5,420 nucleotides of DNA. It comes from Coriobacteriia bacterium. GTDB taxonomy: Bacteria; Actinomycetota; Coriobacteriia; Coriobacteriales; Atopobiaceae. This document shows positions 1-4,557 of the stretch, piece by piece. The notes beneath the pieces are model-generated. The model was not told the DNA's origin, made no database searches, and saw only the letters and a program-made list of their open reading frames with translations. Both the position numbers and the translations under genes were made by a program. Each line of letters opens with the position of its first letter. Position 1 is the first letter of the stretch. Location: assembly GCA_003150175.1 (NCBI GenBank), contig QAKZ01000064.1, forward strand, positions 1 to 5,420. Direction: 5' to 3'.

Positions 1-74
<74 letters not shown>

Positions 75-80
75 AAATGT

Positions 81-157
81 TGGTCGGGGCGACTGGATTC
101 GAACCAGCGACCCTCTGCTCCCAAAGCAGATGCGCTACCAAACTGCGCCACGCCCCG
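81..157 (-). tRNA. tRNA-Pro (anticodon TGG)
   Basis: A complete 77-nt cloverleaf on the minus strand: acceptor CGGGGCG/CGCCCCG, D-stem GCGC/GCGC, anticodon stem TCTGC/GCAGA around loop TTTGGGA (anticodon TGG), T-loop TTCGAAT, discriminator A, encoded CCA. All stems pair, with one G-U pair in the T-stem. It is the first gene of a Pro-Gly tRNA pair. A well-formed promoter lies immediately upstream, so the 5' leader before RNase P cleavage would be only a few nucleotides. Confidence 0.97.
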
Positions 158-170
158 GAACCGAGGAATC

Positions 171-199
171 ACTATACGCGAGATGCGCCCCTCAGGCAA
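171..199 (-). promoter_or_regulatory. Promoter of the tRNA-Pro/tRNA-Gly unit
   Basis: On the minus strand there is a -35-like TTGCCT (194-199) and a -10-like TATAGT (171-176) separated by exactly 17 bp. The -10 matches the sigma-70 consensus at 5 of 6 positions and the -35 at 4 of 6. The predicted transcription start, near 164, lies about 7 bp before the mature 5' end of tRNA-Pro, a normal arrangement for stable RNA genes. A 7-bp inverted repeat brackets the -35 hexamer (see findings). Confidence 0.75.
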
Positions 200-226
200 G
201 CGCATCGCGTAGAATGCCCATAACGA

Positions 227-247
227 GCGGCGCCCCAGTCGCGCCGC
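227..247 (+). promoter_or_regulatory. Hairpin in the 5' leader of the lipid kinase gene
   Basis: A perfect 7-bp inverted repeat (GCGGCGC at 227-233, GCGCCGC at 241-247) with a 7-nt loop lies 21 bp before the ATG at 269. A -10-like TAGAAT at 210-215 is the best promoter candidate for this gene, but I see no convincing -35 for it. The right arm can also pair with GGCGC at 261-265, beside the ribosome binding site. A regulatory role is inference only, and GC-rich DNA gives such repeats by chance. Confidence 0.25.
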
Positions 248-268
248 GAACGGACCGAAAGGCGCCCC

Positions 269-1195
269 ATGTCCCGCTCCCCTCTTGGTAAGACCCTCGT
301 CATCGCGAACCCAGCCGCGCACAGCGGCGCGGGCGAGAAGGGCGCGAGGTTCGCCGAGGACTTCCTGCGGAGTTACGCCGCGGCCACCAAAGGCTTCGAG
401 GTCGTGCGCACCTCGGCTTCGGGCGACGCCGTGGGGATCGCCGAGTGCGCGGGCGCCTTCGACAGCGTGGTGGCGCTCGGCGGCGACGGAGTGATCCACG
501 AAGTGGTCAACGGCTTGATGCGCGTTCCCGAGGATGCCCGCCCGAAGCTCGGCGTCATCCCCATGGGCTCGGGAAACGACTTCGCGCGCACCCTCGGGAT
601 GAAGAGAAACGACGCGGAGGGCGCGCTCGCACAGCTCGTGCGAGGACATGCGCGCAGCTGCGAGGTCGGCCGCGTGAACGGAGTCCACTTCATGCAGACG
701 CTCTCGTTCGGGCTGGACGCCGCCATCGCACTCGATACGACGAAAAAGAGGGCCGAGGGAACGGCACAGGAAGGTGAGGAGCTCTTTGTGCGCTCTGCGC
801 TGCGCATCCTCTCGGGCACGAAGAGCGGGTACAGGGTCTCGGCCGCGTTCGACGGCGAGCCTGCGGCCGAGCTCTCGACCGTCGTGTTCGCCGTGCAGGT
901 GGGGCCCACCTATGGAGGAGGCTTCAGGATCTGCCCAGACGCAGACCCCGCAGACGGCCTTCTGGACGTCTGCTACAACGTGAAACTCCCGGGCACGCCG
1001 CGGATCCTCGGCCTCCTTGGCCTCGCGCGCTTCGGGGCGCATACGGGGTCGAGCGTCGTCGAGCTGCGGCGCATTCGCCATGCGGAGCTTCGCTTCGATG
1101 ACGAGCCGCCCTGCCAGGTCGACGGCGAGGAGCTCTGCGGGCGCGAGTTCACCGTGGACGTCGTCCCCGCCGCGCTCAAGGTTATCTTTCCGTAG
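269..1195 (+). CDS. Diacylglycerol kinase family lipid kinase (YegS/BmrU-like)
   Basis: A 308-residue protein of the DAGK-catalytic family, which phosphorylates diacylglycerol or related lipids with ATP at the cytoplasmic face of the membrane; length is typical (about 290-310). Motifs in order: NPAAHSG at 14-20, GGDG at 71-74, GSGNDFAR at 101-108 region (nucleotide binding), GGGFRICPDADPADGLLDV from 216, and DGEEL at 285-289, matching the conserved DGE near the catalytic base of DgkB-type enzymes. The usual GGDGT reads GGDGV here. There is no signal peptide or membrane segment, as expected for soluble members. ATG 269 has a weak purine-rich site (GAAAGG, 257-262) six bases upstream. The gene stands alone, divergent from the tRNA pair and convergent with ptsI; no T-tract terminator is visible after it. 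The exact substrate (diacylglycerol, undecaprenol-like or another lipid) cannot be read from the sequence. Confidence 0.9.
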   Translation: MSRSPLGKTLVIANPAAHSGAGEKGARFAEDFLRSYAAATKGFEVVRTSASGDAVGIAECAGAFDSVVALGGDGVIHEVVNGLMRVPEDARPKLGVIPMGSGNDFARTLGMKRNDAEGALAQLVRGHARSCEVGRVNGVHFMQTLSFGLDAAIALDTTKKRAEGTAQEGEELFVRSALRILSGTKSGYRVSAAFDGEPAAELSTVVFAVQVGPTYGGGFRICPDADPADGLLDVCYNVKLPGTPRILGLLGLARFGAHTGSSVVELRRIRHAELRFDDEPPCQVDGEELCGREFTVDVVPAALKVIFP

Positions 1196-1279
1196 GTGAG
1201 CGTAAGCGAGCTCATACCCTGAGCGCATGCCGCCGCGAAACCCATTCGGGCCCCAGCGATGCTCCGGTGCTTCCCGAAC

Positions 1280-1317
1280 AAAAAACGCGCCTCAGGCCGT
1301 ATGACCTGAGGCGCGTT
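1280..1317 (-). terminator. Intrinsic terminator of ptsI
   Basis: A perfect 13-bp inverted repeat (1284-1296 with 1305-1317) with an 8-nt loop. On the minus strand the stem runs directly into six Ts (complement of 1280-1285). It begins about 20 bp after the ptsI stop codon, so it ends the fruK-ptsI transcript. On the plus strand only two Ts follow the stem, so it should be a poor terminator for the convergent lipid kinase gene. Confidence 0.93.
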
Positions 1318-1337
1318 GATCGCTACGCGAGCAGGAA

Positions 1338-3041
1338 CTACTTCGCGGCGGCCTGGAGCATGGCCTTGACCTCGGTCGCGGTCTTGAGCTTCATGACCTT
1401 CTCGACGAGGGCGTCGGCCTCCTCCTTCGTCCACTCGGAGATGATGCGACGCGTGCGCAGGATCGACGGGGCGCTGACGGAGAACTCGCCCAGGCCGAAA
1501 GACAGCAGCACGGGGATCAGCAGCGGGTCGGCCGCGGCCTCGCCGCACATGCCGACCATGATGCCGGCCTTATTGCCCTCCTCGATGATGCGCTTGAGGG
1601 AGCGCAGAACGGCGGGCTGGTAGACCTCGTAAAGGTACGCGACCTTGTCGTTGCCGCGGTCGGCGCACATGGTGTAGCCGATGAGGTCGTTCGTGCCGAT
1701 GGAGAAGAAGTCGCACTCGGCGGCGAGGTCGTCGGCGATGAGGGAGGCCGCGGGGGTCTCGATCATGGTACCGACCTCGATATCCTTGTTATAGGAGACG
1801 CCGCGGGCGTCGAGCTCGGCCATGCACTCCTTGACGAGCTCCTTGACCTGGCGAATCTCGTCGATGTTGGTCACCAGCGGGACCATGATCTTGATGTCGC
1901 CGAAGGCGGAGGCGCGCAGGAGGGCGGTGAGCTGGACCTTGTACTGGTCCGGGTTGTTCAGGCAGTAGCGGACCGCGCGATAACCCATGAAGGGGTTGTC
2001 TTCCTTGGTGAGGTGGAGATACGGGATCTCCTTGTCGCCGCCCACGTCGAGGGTGCGGATGATGACCGGCTGGTCCTTCATGCGCAGGGCGACCTTCTGG
2101 TACGCGGCGAACTGCTCGTCCTCGGACGGGAGCTCCTTGGCGTCCATGAAGAGGAACTCGGAGCGGAAGAGGCCGACGCCCTCGGCATCGTGCTCGGCGG
2201 CGACGTTGGCGTCGTCGGGGTTGCCGATGTTGGCGACGAGAAGCTTCTTCTGCCCGTCGGCGGTGACGGTCTCCTTGCCGCGGTAGGCCTCGAGGGCGAC
2301 CTTCTCCTCGGCGTACTGCTTGGCCTTGGCGCGGTAGTGCTCGAGGTCATGGTCGCCGGGCTTGACGATGACCTTGCCGTTGGTGCCGTCGACGACGACC
2401 ATGTCGCCGGTCTTGATGGCGGAGGTGGCGTCGGCGACCGAGAGGACGGCCGGGATCTCGAGGGCACGGGCGATGATCGCGGAGTGGGAGGTGCGGCCGC
2501 CGGTCTCGGTGACGATGGCGGCGACGTTCTCCTTGTCGATGTCGGCGGTCATGGAAGGCGTGAGCTCGCGCACGACGACGATGGAGTTCTCGGGGAGCGT
2601 GGAGAGGTCCACGAGCTCCTGGCCGAGCAGGTCGGCGAGAAGGCCCGTCTTGACGTCGGCGACGTCGGCGGCGCGCTCGCGGAACAGCTCGTCCTCCATG
2701 TTGGAGAACATGTTGTAGTACATGTCGTACGCCTCAGAGACGGCCTGCTCGGCGCACATGCCGCTCTCAATGGAGCCGTTGACCATCTCCTTGATGCCGT
2801 CGTCCTCGGCGAACTCGATGTGAGCGCCCATGATCGCGGCGGCCTCGGGGCCGACGGTGGCGGTCATGCGCTCGATCTGGGCATTGGTCTGCTCGATGAA
2901 CTTGGCGACGGCGGCCTTGTAGCGCTCCTCCTCGGCCTTGGCGTCCTCGGGCGCGTGAGGCGTGAAGCTCAGGTCGGGCTCAACGGCGACGCGCGCGACG
3001 CCGATGCCGATGCCGTCAGATGCATTTACTCCCTCGTACAT
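1338..3041 (-). CDS. ptsI: PTS Enzyme I (phosphoenolpyruvate-protein phosphotransferase)
   Basis: A 567-residue cytoplasmic enzyme that takes phosphate from PEP onto a histidine and passes it to HPr, the first step of PTS sugar uptake. Length is normal for Enzyme I (about 570-575). The N-terminal HPr-binding and phosphohistidine part carries GGRTSHSAIIAR at 181-192, with H186 the phosphorylated residue. The C-terminal PEP-binding barrel shows GLFRSEFLFMD from 290 (R293), IIRTLDVGGDK from 327 (R329), NPFMGYRA from 349, SIGTNDL from 447 and GMCGEA from 497 (C499, the catalytic acid position). The second PEP-enzyme signature departs from the usual pattern at G455 and C459 (see findings). ATG 3041 is preceded by a strong AGGGGGA site (3046-3052) four bases upstream. 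It lies 86 bp downstream of the FruK-like gene on the same strand and ends at a strong terminator. No ptsH is present in the window. Confidence 0.97.
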   Translation of the reverse strand: MYEGVNASDGIGIGVARVAVEPDLSFTPHAPEDAKAEEERYKAAVAKFIEQTNAQIERMTATVGPEAAAIMGAHIEFAEDDGIKEMVNGSIESGMCAEQAVSEAYDMYYNMFSNMEDELFRERAADVADVKTGLLADLLGQELVDLSTLPENSIVVVRELTPSMTADIDKENVAAIVTETGGRTSHSAIIARALEIPAVLSVADATSAIKTGDMVVVDGTNGKVIVKPGDHDLEHYRAKAKQYAEEKVALEAYRGKETVTADGQKKLLVANIGNPDDANVAAEHDAEGVGLFRSEFLFMDAKELPSEDEQFAAYQKVALRMKDQPVIIRTLDVGGDKEIPYLHLTKEDNPFMGYRAVRYCLNNPDQYKVQLTALLRASAFGDIKIMVPLVTNIDEIRQVKELVKECMAELDARGVSYNKDIEVGTMIETPAASLIADDLAAECDFFSIGTNDLIGYTMCADRGNDKVAYLYEVYQPAVLRSLKRIIEEGNKAGIMVGMCGEAAADPLLIPVLLSFGLGEFSVSAPSILRTRRIISEWTKEEADALVEKVMKLKTATEVKAMLQAAAK

Positions 3042-3059
3042 TTAGTCCCCCTACGTTTT

Positions 3060-3075
3060 GGCCGCTCGTGCGGCC
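3060..3075 (-). promoter_or_regulatory. Hairpin just upstream of the ptsI ribosome binding site
   Basis: A 6-bp perfect stem (GGCCGC/GCGGCC) with a 4-nt loop ends 7 bp before the AGGGGGA site of ptsI. In the transcript it is followed by As, not Us, so it is not a terminator for this strand. It could affect ribosome loading or mRNA stability; that is inference. Confidence 0.4.
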
Positions 3076-3092
3076 TCTTCCCTTATATGCTC

Positions 3093-3118
3093 GCGCCGGG
3101 GCCGCGCGGCCCCGGCGC
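3093..3118 (-). promoter_or_regulatory. Very stable GC hairpin between fruK and ptsI
   Basis: An 11-bp perfect all-G/C stem (3093-3103 with 3108-3118) closes a 4-nt GCGC loop, starting 9 bp after the fruK stop codon. No run of Us follows on the minus strand, so it is not a canonical intrinsic terminator. Likely roles are protection of the upstream mRNA from 3' exonucleases or partial attenuation, giving unequal fruK and ptsI levels. A -10-like TATAAG (3082-3087) lies just downstream but has no recognisable -35, so an internal ptsI promoter is possible but weakly supported. Confidence 0.5.
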
Positions 3119-3127
3119 ACATGAGCC

Positions 3128-4177
3128 TTAGTTTCCGCCCGCGATGCCCTTGGCGGCGTCGAACTGCTTGGCCGCCTCCTGCTGCTTGTCGACGACGGCT
3201 TGAGCGGCGGCCGCGTCCTTGGCGTTCTGCATGTCATTGGCAATGATGCCGGGGATGGCGCGTCCCATTTTCTTGTAGAGCGCGGTCACGACGCGGTTGA
3301 TCTTGTTGCGGTGCGCGATGCCCTTGGAGGCCGCGGTGGCGGTGCCGCAGGCAGAGGCGAAGACAAGAGCGGTGTCGTAGTCGGCGCCGCGGGTGACCAT
3401 CGAGAGGAAGCCGCCGACCATGGAGTCGCCGGCGCCCGTCGCGTTGACGAGGCGGATGCGGGCGGTCGGGACGATGTGCTCGGCCCCGTTCTCGTCGAGC
3501 AGCAGCGAGCCGTGGCCGCCGCACGAGATGATGACGTTGCGGGCGCCCTCGTCCTGGAGCTTGTGCGCGTAGGGCATGCACTCCTCGGGGCTCTCGATGT
3601 TGACGCCGTAGATGCGCCCGACCTCGTGGTTGTTAGGCTTGATGAGGAACGGGTGGGCGGGCAGTGAGTCCATGAGCAGCTGGCCGGGGGCGTCGACGAC
3701 GAACTGGATGCCGCGTCCGGCGAAGCGCTTCATGATCTGGTCGTAGATGTCGGACGGCAAAGAGCTCGGGATGGAGCCGGTGAGCACGAGCGTGTCGCCC
3801 CCCGTGATGACGTCCAGTCGGCCGAGGAGCTCGTCGACCTTCTTCTCGGAGATCTTGGGGCCCATGCCGTTGCACATCGTCATGACGATGCCGTTGAGCT
3901 TCACGTTGATGCGGGTGAACCCGGAGTCGAGGCAGACGAAGTTGGACGAGATGCCCTTCTCCTGGAGCCTGTGGAGCAGGTAGTCGCCCGTGAAACCGGC
4001 CGCGATGCCCATCGCGATGCTGGGCGTGCCGACCTCCTTGAGCAGGGTGGAAATGTTGATCCCGTTGCCACCGCAGTGCAGCTCCTCGCTCGAGGACCTG
4101 TTGGTGTAGCCCATATCGAGGGTCAACGGGTGCATGACGTAGTCGAGCGCGGGGTTCAACGTCATCGTGTAAATCAC
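3128..4177 (-). CDS. fruK: 1-phosphofructokinase-family (PfkB) sugar-phosphate kinase
   Basis: A 349-residue PfkB-family kinase, most like FruK, which converts fructose-1-phosphate and ATP to fructose-1,6-bisphosphate in the cytoplasm. The GTG start at 4177 gives the classic FruK N-terminus MIYTMTLNPALDY and has a strong GGAAGGAG site five bases upstream; an ATG at 4222 would add 15 unrelated residues and place that site inside the gene. Motifs: GGNGIN at 36-41 (usually GGKGIN), GGFTGDYL in the 60s, TRINVK at 88-93 typical of sugar-phosphate kinases, and NATGAGDSMVGGF at 245-257 with D251 as catalytic base. FruK proteins usually end near residue 305-312; here a further tail of about 38 Ala/Lys/Gln-rich residues follows. 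Pairing with ptsI fits a PTS-sugar role. Tagatose-6-phosphate kinase or another PfkB phosphosugar kinase is the main alternative. Confidence 0.87.
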   Translation of the reverse strand: MIYTMTLNPALDYVMHPLTLDMGYTNRSSSEELHCGGNGINISTLLKEVGTPSIAMGIAAGFTGDYLLHRLQEKGISSNFVCLDSGFTRINVKLNGIVMTMCNGMGPKISEKKVDELLGRLDVITGGDTLVLTGSIPSSLPSDIYDQIMKRFAGRGIQFVVDAPGQLLMDSLPAHPFLIKPNNHEVGRIYGVNIESPEECMPYAHKLQDEGARNVIISCGGHGSLLLDENGAEHIVPTARIRLVNATGAGDSMVGGFLSMVTRGADYDTALVFASACGTATAASKGIAHRNKINRVVTALYKKMGRAIPGIIANDMQNAKDAAAAQAVVDKQQEAAKQFDAAKGIAGGN

Positions 4178-4182
4178 ACGTA

Positions 4183-4190
4183 CTCCTTCC
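4183..4190 (-). promoter_or_regulatory. Ribosome binding site that sets the fruK start
   Basis: GGAAGGAG on the minus strand, close to the full Shine-Dalgarno consensus, lies five bases before GTG 4177. It decides for the GTG over the upstream in-frame ATG at 4222. Confidence 0.9.
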
Positions 4191-4203
4191 GACAGGATGC
4201 GAC

Positions 4204-4258
4204 AGACTCCAGTATGCCGCAAAGCCGGTGCTCTTGTCTCAACAAAAAAAGACTCCAG
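4204..4258. repeat. Direct repeat flanking the candidate fruK promoter
   Basis: The 9-bp sequence AGACTCCAG occurs at 4204-4212 and again at 4250-4258, 46 bp apart in the same orientation. One copy overlaps the candidate -10/start region and the other lies upstream of the -35. A paired operator for a sugar-responsive regulator is one reading; chance or a short duplication is another. Confidence 0.35.
4211..4240 (-). promoter_or_regulatory. Candidate promoter of fruK-ptsI
   Basis: Minus strand: -35-like GAGACA (4235-4240) and -10-like CATACT (4211-4216), 18 bp apart, each matching the sigma-70 consensus at 4 of 6 positions. A T7 run directly upstream could act as an AT-rich promoter-boosting element. 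The predicted start near 4204 gives a leader of about 27 nt that contains the ribosome binding site. The hexamers are imperfect, so an activator may be needed or the true promoter may lie elsewhere in 4178-4417. Confidence 0.4.
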
Positions 4259-4268
4259 CTAGCCTCAT

Positions 4269-4287
4269 TTTGTTCGCTGCGCACAAA
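4269..4287. promoter_or_regulatory. Imperfect 19-bp palindrome, possible operator
   Basis: TTTGTTCGCTGCGCACAAA pairs at 8 of 9 symmetric positions about T4278; only T4274/C4282 breaks it. This form is typical of a binding site for a dimeric transcription factor. Its centre is 101 bp upstream of the fruK GTG, around -74 relative to the candidate start, a position more common for activators than repressors. It is not a good match to the CcpA cre or LexA consensus. The regulator is not identifiable from this window. Confidence 0.4.
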
Positions 4288-4347
4288 GAGCCGGGCCATC
4301 ATTCGGCGAGCGGGTGGATTTGAGCGCCTCGGAGCAGGCTATGGTCA

Positions 4348-4356
4348 GGGGGGGGG
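4348..4356. repeat. Homopolymer run of nine Gs
   Basis: Nine consecutive Gs on the plus strand (Cs on the fruK strand), between tRNA-Arg and fruK and about 170 bp upstream of the fruK start. Runs of this length are prone to slippage. It lies outside any gene and outside the best promoter candidate, so any effect on expression is speculative; a sequencing miscount is also possible. Confidence 0.85.
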
Positions 4357-4386
4357 CGAGCTCCCTGCTTGCCCGGCGTTCTCCTC

Positions 4387-4402
4387 GGCACATATATGTA
4401 CC
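4387..4402. promoter_or_regulatory. AT-rich palindrome downstream of the tRNA-Arg terminator
   Basis: GGCACATATATGTACC is symmetric except for one pair (C4389/A4400), with a perfect 10-bp ACATATATGT core. It is markedly more AT-rich than its surroundings and lies 16 bp past the terminator, at the far edge of the fruK upstream region. It could be an operator or part of a distal promoter (a TATATG hexamer is inside), but no good -35 accompanies it. Confidence 0.25.
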
Positions 4403-4417
4403 AAACTCGCCTTTATT

Positions 4418-4450
4418 AAGAAAAAGGCCACAGCCGATAAAGCTGTAGCC
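4418..4450 (-). terminator. Intrinsic terminator of the NUDIX/tRNA-Arg transcript
   Basis: A 9-bp stem (GGCTACAGC/GCTGTGGCC with one G-U pair; 4426-4434 with 4442-4450) and a 7-nt loop, followed on the minus strand by TTTTTCTT. It lies 11 bp past the encoded CCA of tRNA-Arg, so it ends that transcript and insulates fruK from readthrough. Confidence 0.92.
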
Positions 4451-4461
4451 TACCCACACAT

Positions 4462-4538
4462 TGGTGCGCCGTGGGGGATTCGAACCCTCGACCTTCGGAT
4501 TAGAAGTCCGTTGCTCTATCCAACTGGGCTAACGGCGC
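4462..4538 (-). tRNA. tRNA-Arg (anticodon TCT)
   Basis: A 77-nt cloverleaf on the minus strand: acceptor GCGCCGT/ACGGCGC, anticodon loop CTTCTAA (anticodon TCT, reading AGA/AGG), T-loop TTCGAAT, discriminator A, encoded CCA. The D-loop has A20 after GG, an arginine identity base. Three stem positions do not pair: C12/A23 in the D-stem, A27/A43 at the top of the anticodon stem and A50/C64 in the T-stem. The overall fold and loops are otherwise intact, so I call it a functional gene. It begins 19 bp after the NUDIX stop codon and is followed by a terminator, so it is probably cut from the 3' end of that mRNA. Confidence 0.94.
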
Positions 4539-4557
4539 GTAGGTGCCATTCTAGCAT

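Larger units (their letters stand above)
4288..4417. other. Noncoding stretch between the fruK promoter region and the tRNA-Arg terminator
   Basis: Together with 4178-4287 this makes roughly 240 bp with no convincing gene. A short minus-strand reading frame (4265-4459) runs through the terminator and has no family resemblance. The stretch holds a nine-G run (4348-4356), an imperfect hairpin around GGGCGAG/CTTGCCC (4354-4374) and an AT-rich palindrome centred near 4394. A longer fruK leader or a small RNA cannot be excluded. Confidence 0.5.

Noticed and set aside
1196..1279. Terminator or small gene after the lipid kinase gene
   Set aside because: Only weak short stems (for example TGAGC/GCTCA at 1197-1214) without a T-run, and no reading frame with a ribosome binding site.
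3093..3118. GC hairpin after fruK as an intrinsic terminator
   Set aside because: No U-run follows on the minus strand, and ptsI lacks a convincing promoter of its own, so transcription probably continues.
2013..3131. Long plus-strand frame of 372 codons
   Set aside because: It lies entirely opposite ptsI, is made of Asp/Gly/Val/Leu-rich low-complexity sequence expected from the complement of GC-rich codons, and shows no family motif.
4178..4222. ATG at 4222 as the fruK start
   Set aside because: It adds 15 residues not found in FruK proteins, whose N-terminus begins MIYTxTLNPALDY, and the strong Shine-Dalgarno lies five bases before GTG 4177.
4265..4459. Small minus-strand frame upstream of fruK (64 codons)
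   Set aside because: It starts inside the region after tRNA-Arg and reads through the terminator hairpin and the C-run. No clear ribosome binding site or family similarity was seen.
4288..4461. Integration (att) scar downstream of tRNA-Arg
   Set aside because: I looked for a repeat of the tRNA 3' end in the following DNA and found none, and no integrase or phage-like gene is present.
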